64,000 bases of DNA from Rhizobium sp. BK313 (GTDB lineage: Bacteria > Pseudomonadota > Alphaproteobacteria > Rhizobiales > Rhizobiaceae). How positions within the stretch are numbered: position 1 is the stretch's first letter; every line of letters begins with the position of its first letter. Below, in pieces: positions 1 through 8,411 of this stretch. A program made the translations under genes and the position numbers. The notes under the pieces were generated by a model. The model was given only the letters and a program-made list of their open reading frames with translations. It had not been told where the DNA came from and ran no database searches. The stretch lies in the NCBI RefSeq assembly GCF_014193655.1, contig NZ_JACHZQ010000012.1, positions 1 through 64,000 on the forward strand, written 5' to 3'.

Positions 1-1262
1 TGGCCGCCGGTTTCCGTCTGCCACCAGGTATCGACGATCGGGCAACGGCCGTCTCCGACGACATTGTAGTACCACTCCCAGGCTTCCGGATTGATTGGCT
101 CGCCGACCGTGCCGAGCAGGCGCAGGCTGGAGCGCGACGAGCGCTTGACGAACTGGTCGCCGGCGCCCATCAGCGAACGGATCGCCGTCGGCGCCGTATA
201 GAAGATATTGACCTTGTGCTTGTCGATGACCTCCCAGAAGCGGCCCTGATCCGGGAAATTCGGCACGCCTTCGAACATCAGTGAGGTCGCGCCGTTCGCC
301 AGCGGCCCATAGACGATATAGGAATGGCCGGTGACCCAGCCGACATCGGCCGTGCACCAGTAGATATCGCCGGGATGATAATCGAACGTATATTCATGCG
401 TCATCGCCGCATAGACGAGATAGCCGCCTGTCGTGTGCAGCACGCCCTTCGGCTTGCCGGTCGAGCCTGACGTGTAGAGGATGAACAACGGGTCTTCCGC
501 CTTCATCTTCACCGGCGGGCAATCCGCCTTCACCGTGGCGATTTCCTGATGATACCAGAGGTCGCGGCCCGGCGCCCAGCCGGTCTTGCCGCCGGTGCGG
601 CGCACGACGAGCACATTCTTGACCATGAGATACTGCTTGGCGGCGATATCGATCGCGGTGTCGGTGTTTTCCTTGAGCGGGATCGGCTTTCCGCCGCGCA
701 GGCCCTCGTCGCAGGTGATGACGAAAGTGGACTGGCAGTCGACGATGCGGCCCGCCAGCGCCTCCGGGGAAAAGCCACCAAAGACGACAGAGTGCACCGC
801 GCCGATACGCGCGCAGGCGAGCATCGCATAGGCGGCTTCGGGGATCATCGGCATGTAGATGGTGACGCGATCACCCTTCTTGACGCCGTGCTTCTTCAAG
901 ACATTCGCCAGCCGGCAGACGTGCTCGTAGAGCTCGTTGTAGGTGACCTTCTTGTCGATATAGGGGTTGTCGCCCTCCCAGATGAAGGCCACGTTATCGC
1001 CGTTCTTCTTCAGGTGGCGGTCGATGCAATTGTAGGAAACGTTGGTCAGACCGCCTTCGAACCATTTGATCGAGACCTTGCCGGTGAAGGACGTGTTCTT
1101 GACCTTGGTATAGGGCTTGAACCAGTCGATCCGCTGGCCGTGCTTGCCCCAGAATTGGTCGGGATCTTCGACGCTTTCCCGATACCACGTCTCGTAGGTG
1201 ACCTGATCGATCAGGGCAGGTCTGCGTGACCGGATTCCCTTGAAGTTTGAATGCGTTTGCAA
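1..1262 (-). CDS. acsA: Acetyl-CoA synthetase, N-terminal 420 residues (3' end outside window)
   Basis: Adenylate-forming ligase that makes acetyl-CoA from acetate, ATP and CoA through acetyl-AMP in the cytoplasm. The visible frame reads the family's N-terminal region (FWGKHGQRIDWFKPYTKVKN, then WFEGGLTNVSYNCIDRHL), the P-loop-like motif YTSGSTGKPKG and finally WWQTETGG at the window edge. Complete AcsA is about 650 residues, so the C-terminal domain with the catalytic lysine that is acetylated in this family lies outside the window. No ATG occurs near the start. I chose TTG at 1262-1260 because a perfect GAGGAGG site (1268-1274) sits five bases upstream. The gene is transcribed away from the malonate decarboxylase remnants. 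Confidence 0.93.
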   Translation of the reverse strand, partial: MQTHSNFKGIRSRRPALIDQVTYETWYRESVEDPDQFWGKHGQRIDWFKPYTKVKNTSFTGKVSIKWFEGGLTNVSYNCIDRHLKKNGDNVAFIWEGDNPYIDKKVTYNELYEHVCRLANVLKKHGVKKGDRVTIYMPMIPEAAYAMLACARIGAVHSVVFGGFSPEALAGRIVDCQSTFVITCDEGLRGGKPIPLKENTDTAIDIAAKQYLMVKNVLVVRRTGGKTGWAPGRDLWYHQEIATVKADCPPVKMKAEDPLFILYTSGSTGKPKGVLHTTGGYLVYAAMTHEYTFDYHPGDIYWCTADVGWVTGHSYIVYGPLANGATSLMFEGVPNFPDQGRFWEVIDKHKVNIFYTAPTAIRSLMGAGDQFVKRSSRSSLRLLGTVGEPINPEAWEWYYNVVGDGRCPIVDTWWQTETGG

Positions 1263-1397
1263 ACTCGCCTCCTCTGCTGCGGCCCAGCTCACTAGCACAT
1301 ATGTATATTTTACGGCAATATATTGGGACATAAAAATCCTTTATTGCCATCACATGGCTTCAATGTATTCTTTGGTGGTTTACACCAGGGATAACGC

Positions 1398-1955
1398 ATG
1401 TGGAACGAGCTGAGCAGAAATGAGCGTGATCGACTGGAACGAGGAGCGAGATTCGCTTCGGGCAAGATGGTAGCTGCTTCAGATGCGACAGCGCTCATGC
1501 AGGCGGTGATCGAGCCTCGCGATCGTCTTTGCCTGGAAGGAAACAATCAAAAACAGGCTGATTTTCTCGCCTCGGCGCTTAGCAACGTCGATCCGGCTGT
1601 CGTGCGCGGGCTACACATTGTCCAATCCGTGCTGGCTTTGCCCGAGCACCTCGACATATTCGAAACGGGTATCGCCTCTCGACTGGATTTCTCCTTCGCC
1701 GGCCCGCAGGCGACGCGGCTAGCGCGATTCATACGTATCTCGAACTCTTTGGCCGTTACTTCGTAGATCTGACGCCGAGGGTCGCACTAATCTGCGCTCA
1801 GGCTGCCGATAGGGATGGCAATCTTTACAGCCGGTGGGAATACGGAAGGGACAGCCGTCATCGTCGAGGCTACGGCGTTTCGGCGAGGGTCGTTATTGCT
1901 CAAGTGAATGAAGTGGTCGACATTCTTACCCGGGTAGACAAAGCCTGGGGGCTCG
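1398..1955 (+). pseudogene. mdcA: Malonate decarboxylase alpha subunit remnant, frameshifted and 3'-deleted
   Basis: MdcA is the malonate:acetyl-ACP transferase subunit of malonate decarboxylase. The first 110 codons read a clear MdcA N-terminus (LEGNNQKQADFLASALSNVD, then PEHLDIFETGIASRLDFSFA). Near 1729 about ten codons are missing and the frame shifts: IHTYLELFGRYFVDLTP continues in another frame. It shifts again near 1825 (NTEGTAVIVEATAFRRG) and near 1890 (VVIAQVNEVVDILTRVD). The match stops near 1950 and runs into mdcH sequence. A normal MdcA is about 550 residues, so this is about a third of a gene with at least three frame disruptions. It cannot make a working subunit. Boundaries are approximate. 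Confidence 0.8.
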
Positions 1956-2334
1956 AACGACTTCGCTTCCAATAACCGCGGCCTCTCATACACCGCTTGT
2001 GACGCCTGCCGTGTCTGCATTCCAGAGGGCCTTGTCGGAGACGCCGTTTCAGGCCCCGTCATTTCCGGTTTTGTCCGGCGTCGACGGGTCCTGCGCTCGA
2101 ACGAAGGAAGAGGCGATCGCGAAGCTGTCAGGGCAGCTGAATACACGATTGGACTGGTTGACGTGTCTTGCGAGCTTGAAGGAGCCGGGATGCGATACAT
2201 TGTTCGAACTCCTTCCTGGTTCTGACTTGACGGCGATCGCGCGTGATCAGTGCAAAGAGCTGCGTTCCAGATCGCTTGCTGATTTCAGGTCCATAGACGG
2301 CGCACTTGCATGGCTGATTTCCACCGCACGATGA
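1956..2334 (+). pseudogene. mdcH: Malonate decarboxylase MdcH (malonyl-CoA:ACP transacylase) C-terminal remnant
   Basis: The frame ending at 2334 reads LPITAASHTPLVTPAVSAFQ, then APSFPVLSGVDG, LFELLPGSDLTAIA and FRSIDGALAWL. This order of motifs is typical of the C-terminal third of MdcH, a FabD-like transacylase that charges the malonate decarboxylase carrier protein. The catalytic N-terminal part (the GHSLGE region of this family) is absent. Upstream sequence belongs to mdcA, so one deletion seems to have removed the 3' part of mdcA, the genes normally lying between and the 5' part of mdcH. A start-like ATG is absent at the junction. The stop TGA is at 2332-2334. The assignment rests on motif recall, not on a search. 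Confidence 0.7.
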
Positions 2335-2472
2335 CCTATTAAGGCATGCAGGTTACTGCGCGGCCCCCGGTTTCATTGGCGGTCGAAGCGATGCACGTGT
2401 ACACGTGATTGAATAATCCTGCCAGTTCGCTTCATCATGCACGCCAGGTCACAATTCTCGGCCGCGCGACCA

Positions 2473-2508
2473 CGATCGGGAAGGAAGGCGACCTTTCCTT
2501 CCCGATCG
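2473..2508. terminator. GC-rich stem-loop after the ABC importer operon
   Basis: The arms CGATCGGGAAGGAAGG (2473-2488) and CCTTTCCTTCCCGATCG (2492-2508) pair along their whole length with one bulged base and a loop of about three bases. The hairpin lies 20 bases past the stop of the minus-strand importer ATPase gene and 139 bases past the mdcH remnant. No long T tract follows on either strand, so this is a likely but not classical terminator and may serve both directions. Confidence 0.5.
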
Positions 2509-2527
2509 CGATCCAACCTTTCGTTCG

Positions 2528-3634
2528 TTAAGAGGCAAGCGCAAGGATCCGCTGTGAGTCTAGAACCACATCGACCTTCTGCGACAAGGGAATCTCGACG
2601 CTTCTCGGAGCAGTAACTCGGATTTCTGCTGTGCCGATCGCGATACGGTAATCAAGGTGGCTTCCCATGTTGATGCGTCCGCTAACATGGCCGGAAAGGG
2701 CGTTCCGACCCTTCCCGACGGGCTCGACACTCAAGGTCGCGTGCTCGGGACGGAAGCTGAGTGTAACGGTCGATCCGGGCTGCAACGGTGTGGGGGCGTC
2801 ACAGAGAATTTCCGCCCCGGCGAGTTCGTTGGTCTCGACAACAGCTCTGGCGTCCTGGTACCTCGAAACTTTCGCACTGAGTAGGTTGCTCGAGCCAATG
2901 AAATCCGCGACAAATCGGTTGGCCGGACGATCGTAAATCTCAGAAGGCGAACCAATCTGCTGGATGTGCCCTCCGCTCATGACGATCACGCGGTCGGATA
3001 CGACCATTGCCTCCTCCTGATCGTGGGTCACATAGAGCGAAGTAATACCGAGCTCCGCCTGCAAGCGCCGCAATTCAAGCCGCATGGCCTCACGCAACTT
3101 CGCGTCGAGGTTGCTTAGAGGCTCGTCGAATAGTAATACCTTCGGCTCATAGACGATCGCTCGAGCGAGAGCGACGCGTTGCTGCTGGCCACCGCTCAAC
3201 ATCGTTGCCGGCCGTTCCAGCTGAGCCTCTAACCCGACCTTCGCCAGGACACGCCTGATGCGCTGATCTCTTTCCGCTCTGCTCAATTTCAGGTTGTGGA
3301 GACCGTAAGCTACGTTCTCCGCAACGGACATGTGAGGCCATACCGCGTAAGACTGGAAGACCATGCCGAATTGGCGCCTCTCAGGAGGCAGGTGCACGTT
3401 GTTTGCCGGGTCGGAGACTGGCTCGCCATCGATTGAAATTCTTCCAGCAGTAATCGTCTCGAAACCCGCGATCGCTCTCAGGGAGGTCGTCTTGCCACAC
3501 CCGCTCGGTCCGAGCAAAGTGAGGAACTCCCCTTTGGCAAGCGAGAAGCTCACGCGGTCCACGGCCTTCATCGCACCGTAACTCTTCTCGATGTGGTCAA
3601 CTTCTAGAAAGGCCTGTTTGCTCGATCCTCTCAT
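2528..3634 (-). CDS. ABC importer ATP-binding protein (FbpC/PotA-like)
   Basis: Cytoplasmic ATPase of a binding-protein-dependent importer, 368 residues. The Walker A motif GPSGCGKTT is near residue 42, the Q-loop follows as FGMVFQSYAVWPHM, the signature is LSGGQQQRVALARA and Walker B is VLLFDEPLSNLD with the H-loop in YVTHDQEEA. The last 130 residues form the TOBE-type regulatory region usual in this class. Its ATG lies one base after the stop of the permease gene, so the two are probably translated together. The class moves ferric iron, spermidine, thiamine or phosphonates; the sequence does not tell which. It is the last gene of a three-gene operon. Confidence 0.93.
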   Translation of the reverse strand: MRGSSKQAFLEVDHIEKSYGAMKAVDRVSFSLAKGEFLTLLGPSGCGKTTSLRAIAGFETITAGRISIDGEPVSDPANNVHLPPERRQFGMVFQSYAVWPHMSVAENVAYGLHNLKLSRAERDQRIRRVLAKVGLEAQLERPATMLSGGQQQRVALARAIVYEPKVLLFDEPLSNLDAKLREAMRLELRRLQAELGITSLYVTHDQEEAMVVSDRVIVMSGGHIQQIGSPSEIYDRPANRFVADFIGSSNLLSAKVSRYQDARAVVETNELAGAEILCDAPTPLQPGSTVTLSFRPEHATLSVEPVGKGRNALSGHVSGRINMGSHLDYRIAIGTAEIRVTAPRSVEIPLSQKVDVVLDSQRILALAS

Positions 3635-3635
3635 T

Positions 3636-5354
3636 TTAATGCTCCCTGCTTTTGTTCGTGGCGAATTGAAAAATTACGACAACACCGAGGATGACGAACG
3701 ATTGCAGCATGGCGTAGGCGGCCGCCTTACCGCTTGTTGCATGCTCAAGTAGCTGCCAAAGTGCTACGGAGGTCACTTCCGTACCTGGCTGCCAGAGAAG
3801 GATGGACATTGGCAACTCTCGAAGAAAGAGTACAAAGAGCAGAACCCAACCAGCCAGGAGTCCAGGCTTCAGTAGTGGCAGCGTGACCCGCCGGAAGGTA
3901 CGGCTGTAAGCTGCGCCACAGGAACGCGAGGCCTCTTCAAGTTCCGGAGAAACCGATAGCATGACGCCGGATACGCTTCGCAGTCCCAGCGGCAGGTCAC
4001 GAGAAAGATAGGCTATCAGCATGACGATGAGCGTGCCGTAGAGAGGGCTGCGCAAAGATATCAGTAGAAATCCCATGGACAGAACAATTCCGGGAATTCC
4101 GACCGGCAACGATGTCACAACATCGATAAGACGCTGTCCGGGAAGCCGGCTTCGATAGATAGTCTGCGCGATGATCACGCTCAGCAGAACACCGACCGTT
4201 GCCCCGACGAGAGCAAGAACCAGCGAATTTTCGAACCCGCGTATCGTGACCTCGTTCTCGAAAATCACATACTTATAGTTGCCTAGTGTGAACTGCGACC
4301 ACCTGAACGACCCAAGCCAAATGCTTTGCAATGACTGAAGCGCGAGTGCCATGAGAGGAAGCACAACGGCCACAAGGCAGAAGACGATATTCAATGCGAA
4401 CCCAAGCCACCGCCAAGGCCCAAGTCGGAGCGTCGCTGGCCTGAAGCCTTTGCCGGTCAGCGTGATATAGTTCCGGCGAAGAATCATGTGTCGATATAAG
4501 AGCACGCATACTATCGTTGCCGCTCCAAGGAGGCTTCCCAGGGTAGCGGCCATGCCGTAGTCAGGTTGCGCCCTCTGCAACACCTCGAAAATTTGCGTGC
4601 TGACCGTCTCAATGTTTCGGGGAACGCCGATCGTCAACGGAACACCAAACTCGCCTGCCGACGCGACAAACGTCAGAATAACCGAGGACAAGATCGATGG
4701 CATTGCCAACGGAAGCGTGACCCGCAACATCGTATAGATTATGCCGCGTCCGCACGAACGCGAGCTCTCTTCGAGTGAGGGGTCCATCTGCTGCAATGCC
4801 GCGCAGGTCATGATGTAGACGACTGGAGCGAAGAAGATGCCCTGGACCCAAATAATGCCGAATAGGCTGTATATGTTGAACGGGCTTGCAGATACGCCAA
4901 AGAGGCTGTTGACCGCAGCATTGAGCAAGCCAACGCGAGGTGCCGTCAGGTATGTCCACGCGATCGCGCCTATAAAAGGCGAAAGGTAAAAGGGGATCGT
5001 ATTGCATACATGTAGCAGTCGCTTCGCAGGAAGATCGGTGCGAGTGACAAACCAGGCGAGCGACACGCCAACTACAGAGGCGAGCAAAGTAGTTCCGGTA
5101 CTGATCAGGATCGTATTCGTGACCGCGTTCAAGAACACAGGCGTCTGGAACGCCCGTGCAAAGTTGTCCAAACCAAGCTCTTTCGTGCCGTCGAGGCCCA
5201 CGACTGTCAGCGCTTGTTGAAGGATGACGCCCATCGGCAGTATGATAATGGCGCACACAAAGATGCTGGCCAAAACCTGAACGATCCGATCGCTCGGTAT
5301 ATTCGGCCTCATTGACCGTTTCCTCTCGATCATCACCTCACTAAGCATAGCCAT
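3636..5354 (-). CDS. ABC importer permease with two fused permease domains (FbpB-like)
   Basis: Inner-membrane permease of about 572 residues made of two similar halves, each with about six hydrophobic segments and a coupling loop containing an EExSRSCG motif (LEESSRSCGRG in the first half, LEEASRSCGAA in the second). The double-domain form serves as the whole channel, as in FbpB. The frame is open further upstream to 5390, but ATG at 5354 overlaps the stop of the binding-protein gene as TAATG, typical of translational coupling. ATG at 5312 (MRPNIPSDRI) with an AGAGGA site is another possible start. Substrate unknown. Confidence 0.9.
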   Translation of the reverse strand: MAMLSEVMIERKRSMRPNIPSDRIVQVLASIFVCAIIILPMGVILQQALTVVGLDGTKELGLDNFARAFQTPVFLNAVTNTILISTGTTLLASVVGVSLAWFVTRTDLPAKRLLHVCNTIPFYLSPFIGAIAWTYLTAPRVGLLNAAVNSLFGVSASPFNIYSLFGIIWVQGIFFAPVVYIMTCAALQQMDPSLEESSRSCGRGIIYTMLRVTLPLAMPSILSSVILTFVASAGEFGVPLTIGVPRNIETVSTQIFEVLQRAQPDYGMAATLGSLLGAATIVCVLLYRHMILRRNYITLTGKGFRPATLRLGPWRWLGFALNIVFCLVAVVLPLMALALQSLQSIWLGSFRWSQFTLGNYKYVIFENEVTIRGFENSLVLALVGATVGVLLSVIIAQTIYRSRLPGQRLIDVVTSLPVGIPGIVLSMGFLLISLRSPLYGTLIVMLIAYLSRDLPLGLRSVSGVMLSVSPELEEASRSCGAAYSRTFRRVTLPLLKPGLLAGWVLLFVLFLRELPMSILLWQPGTEVTSVALWQLLEHATSGKAAAYAMLQSFVILGVVVIFQFATNKSREH

Positions 5355-6433
5355 TACTCCCCGAAGACTCGCCGAAAATCGGTGCGCCATTTATCAAGCG
5401 CCTCCTGGGTCATTGCGTCCCAGTCAACTGATACGGTTTTGATCTTGTCGACAGCGGCGATGAATGGCACAGCATCGTCAGGAATCCTGACTTTCGAGAT
5501 GGACGAAATTCCCTCCTGCTCGACAAGGATCTCTTGCCCCTTTTCGCTGAAAATAAAGTCCGTCCAAAGCTTGCCTGCGTTTGGGTGGGGCGCTTTAGCC
5601 AGCACTCCTGCATAGCTTCCCGTTGCCACGATACCTTCACTCGGCCAAGCCATCTTCAAAGGAACCTGATCACGCACCTGGTAAGCGCGAGGGCCAAAAC
5701 CAAAGATCGCAATCGGAAACTCGCCCGACATGACACGGTCCCTGATATCCGTCGATCGAACGACGAAGAAAGGGTCTTGCGCCTTCATCTTTTGCAGCCA
5801 TTCGTCGGTCCAGACATTTGCCTGGCGAAGACCGGCATACTGATCAAGGTAGCCAGCAGATTTTCGGGCGTCGCCAATGATGATCTGCCCCTTGTATTTG
5901 GGGTCAGAGAGCTGCGCCCAGCTTGTAATGTCCTCACTTACGAAGGCAGGGTTCCACATCACCCCGAAGACGATAACCGAGGCGGCCTGAAAGTAGCACC
6001 CGCCGTCCAGGACCTTGGCTCGCTTGAGGAAAACAAGGGTCTTGTAACTTTCGGAGCAATATTCGAGCAAGGCACCTTTCTTTGCCAGACCTCGCCAGAA
6101 TGACTCGGAGTTCACCGCAACCCAATCGATGGATACCTTGTCGGCCGCCATCTCTTGACCTACGCGCGCAACCACTCCTGACGAGTCGGCCGTATAACCT
6201 TCTATCTGGAAGGATTCGGGTAGCTTGTAAGTTTCGCGGAATGCCTTTTCGAGGACCTTCTGCGTTTCAGGGGCCGTCATGTTCGTTGCGTACGTTAGGT
6301 GCCCTTCCTTCACCGCCGCATCGATCAAGCTTTGATCCGCAGAGTACGCTCTGCCAGCCGAGAATGATGCAGCCATCAGAGCAACTGCGGCTGCCCCCCG
6401 GAGGCAACGCGCCATAGTGTGAGAAATTTTCAT
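5354..6433 (-). CDS. Periplasmic substrate-binding protein of an ABC importer (FbpA/AfuA-like)
   Basis: Secreted binding protein of 359 residues and the first gene of the importer operon. Residues 1-30 form a Sec signal peptide (positive n-region, hydrophobic stretch AAAVALMAASFSAG, cleavage near GRAYSA). The mature part reads like the type 1 solute-binding family that binds ferric ion or small organic ligands (VKEGHLTYATNM near the N-terminus, WAQLSDPKYKGQIIIGD in the middle, LWTDFIFSEKGQEILVEQ near the C-terminus). I chose ATG 6433 because GGGAGG precedes it by five bases and it puts the signal peptide at the N-terminus. I could not identify the paired tyrosines of classical ferric-binding FbpA, so an organic ligand is equally possible. 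Confidence 0.88.
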   Translation of the reverse strand: MKISHTMARCLRGAAAVALMAASFSAGRAYSADQSLIDAAVKEGHLTYATNMTAPETQKVLEKAFRETYKLPESFQIEGYTADSSGVVARVGQEMAADKVSIDWVAVNSESFWRGLAKKGALLEYCSESYKTLVFLKRAKVLDGGCYFQAASVIVFGVMWNPAFVSEDITSWAQLSDPKYKGQIIIGDARKSAGYLDQYAGLRQANVWTDEWLQKMKAQDPFFVVRSTDIRDRVMSGEFPIAIFGFGPRAYQVRDQVPLKMAWPSEGIVATGSYAGVLAKAPHPNAGKLWTDFIFSEKGQEILVEQEGISSISKVRIPDDAVPFIAAVDKIKTVSVDWDAMTQEALDKWRTDFRRVFGE

Positions 6434-6915
6434 AACATCCTCCCATTGGTTGTCAGGAACACTGGTAACGAAACGCAATCGCGGCGCTCCTCCTTCGTTA
6501 TCGATTGATAACTTAGCTCGAAGTTTAGGCTTTGGCAAGGCCTCACGCAATTAGCCTGTCATATCCGTTCGAAGCGCGATAATGGCGCACTTAGTGGTAG
6601 AAATTGCTGGTTTGGCCCGACGGCCCCCCCACCTCTGGCGACGGGGTGGACACTGGTTATCAGCGCCTGTGAAAAACGAGCGCGCCTGTCGATCTCAGGC
6701 GAACAAGGTGGCGCAGGCGCCTCGGTGAGGAAACAGGCAAGCAACCAACATGCCGCTGTGGGAAACTCGAGAATGTCCCAGGCGGGAGTGAACCCATCAC
6801 CGGAAGGTCATCAAACGAAACCGCATTTTTTCAAGGGTCGGCAGAAAGCACCTGGCCGGAGACACGACGTGCGTCTCTTGCGCGACGGCGAAAAGCGCTC
6901 ACGGTGCTGGATGGG
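6434..6915. other. Intergenic region, no gene recognised
   Basis: This 480-base gap separates the 3' end of pntB from the start of the importer operon, both on the minus strand. It must hold the importer promoter. I saw no convincing gene or family motif on either strand and no clear operator dyad. A run of seven C at about 6624-6631 is the only notable composition feature. Confidence 0.5.
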
Positions 6916-8391
6916 TCAGATTTGGTTGAGGAGCGCTGTAATCGACGTCTTGGCATCGCCATAGAACATGCGGGTATTGTCCTTGAAGAACAGCGGGTTT
7001 TCAATGCCGGAATAACCGGTGCCCTGGCCGCGCTTAGATACGAAGACCTGCTTTGCCTTCCAGACTTCGAGAACCGGCATGCCTGCGATCGGCGAGTTTG
7101 GATCCTCCTGGGCGGCCGGGTTGACGATGTCGTTGGAGCCGATGACGATTGCGACGTCGGTCGCAGGGAAATCGTCGTTGATCTCGTCCATTTCGAGCAC
7201 GATGTCATAAGGCACCTTGGCCTCAGCAAGCAACACGTTCATGTGGCCGGGTAGCCGGCCAGCGACCGGGTGGATCGCGAAGCGGACCGTCTTGCCAGCG
7301 GCGCGCAGCTTGCGGGTCAGCTCGGACACGGCAGCTTGAGCCTGCGCGACCGCCATACCGTATCCTGGGACGATCACGACGCTGTCGGCCTCGTTTAGCG
7401 CCGCGGCAACACCGTCGGCATCGATGGCGATCTGCTCGCCGATGATCTCCATCGCCGGCCCCGTGGTCGTGCCGAAGCCGCCAAGGATGACCGAGACGAA
7501 GGAGCGGTTCATCGCCTTGCACATGATGTAGGAGAGGATGGCGCCGGAGGAGCCTACCAGGGCGCCGGTGACGATCAAGAGGTCGTTGCCGAGCGTGAAG
7601 CCGATCGCGGCTGCCGCCCAGCCGGAATAGGAGTTCAGCATCGAGACGACGACGGGCATGTCGGCGCCGCCGATGCCCATGATCAGGTGATAACCGACGA
7701 AGAAGGCAAGAAGCGTCATCACGATCAGTGCCCAGGCCGCGCCGCCATTAGAATAGACGATGAGCAGAGTGAAGGAGAGAAGGACCGCGCCGGCATTCAG
7801 CACATGGCCGCCCGGTAGTTTCTTCGCCTTGCCGTCCACCTTGCCGGCAAGCTTGCCGAAGGCGATGACCGAACCCGTGAAGGTGACCGCACCGATGAAG
7901 ACGCCGAGAAACACCTCGACCTTCATAATCGCGAGCTCGACCGGTGTCTTGTGGGCGAGGGTGCCGGCAAACCCTTCGAGGGTCGCCCGCGCCGTCTCAT
8001 CCATGACGGCGATGCGGGCCGCTTCGAGGTGGGCGCTGAAGCCGATGAAGACAGCCGCCAGGCCGACGAAGGAATGCAGCGCTGCCACGAGCTGCGGCAT
8101 CTCGGTCATCTGCACCCGCCTTGCGACGATGGTGCCGAGGAGCGCGCCGCCGGCGATCATCACGAGGACGATGAGCCAGGTGCTGGCGCTTTTGCCGCCC
8201 TCGGACCCCAAAACCTGGGATCCGAGAGCCTGGGGTCCAAAGACCGTGGCGATGACGGCAAGCGCCATGCCGGCCATGCCGTACCAGACGGCGCGCTTGG
8301 CGCTTTCCTGGCCGGAGAGCCCGCCAAGCGACAGGATGAAGAGAACGGCCGCAGAAACATAGGCGGCAGAGGCGATACCGATGGTGATGAT
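6916..8391 (-). CDS. pntB: NAD(P) transhydrogenase beta subunit, without a canonical start codon
   Basis: Membrane subunit of the proton-translocating transhydrogenase, which drives NADPH formation from NADH at the cost of the proton gradient. About 491 residues: an N-terminal membrane domain (SAAYVSAAVLFILSLGGLSG, then several hydrophobic helices) and a C-terminal NADP-binding domain (VPGYGMAVAQAQ, RFAIHPVAGRLPGHMNVLLA, GSNDIVNPAA). The frame has no ATG, GTG or TTG at the expected start. After a GGGGGGA ribosome site come the codons ATA ATC ATC ACC ATC. I place the start at ATC 8391, where relatives would be expected to have ATG. It follows pntA by 20 bases in the same operon. Confidence 0.9.
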   Translation of the reverse strand: MITIGIASAAYVSAAVLFILSLGGLSGQESAKRAVWYGMAGMALAVIATVFGPQALGSQVLGSEGGKSASTWLIVLVMIAGGALLGTIVARRVQMTEMPQLVAALHSFVGLAAVFIGFSAHLEAARIAVMDETARATLEGFAGTLAHKTPVELAIMKVEVFLGVFIGAVTFTGSVIAFGKLAGKVDGKAKKLPGGHVLNAGAVLLSFTLLIVYSNGGAAWALIVMTLLAFFVGYHLIMGIGGADMPVVVSMLNSYSGWAAAAIGFTLGNDLLIVTGALVGSSGAILSYIMCKAMNRSFVSVILGGFGTTTGPAMEIIGEQIAIDADGVAAALNEADSVVIVPGYGMAVAQAQAAVSELTRKLRAAGKTVRFAIHPVAGRLPGHMNVLLAEAKVPYDIVLEMDEINDDFPATDVAIVIGSNDIVNPAAQEDPNSPIAGMPVLEVWKAKQVFVSKRGQGTGYSGIENPLFFKDNTRMFYGDAKTSITALLNQI

Positions 8392-8411
8392 TATTCCCCC
8401 CTTATGCCGGC

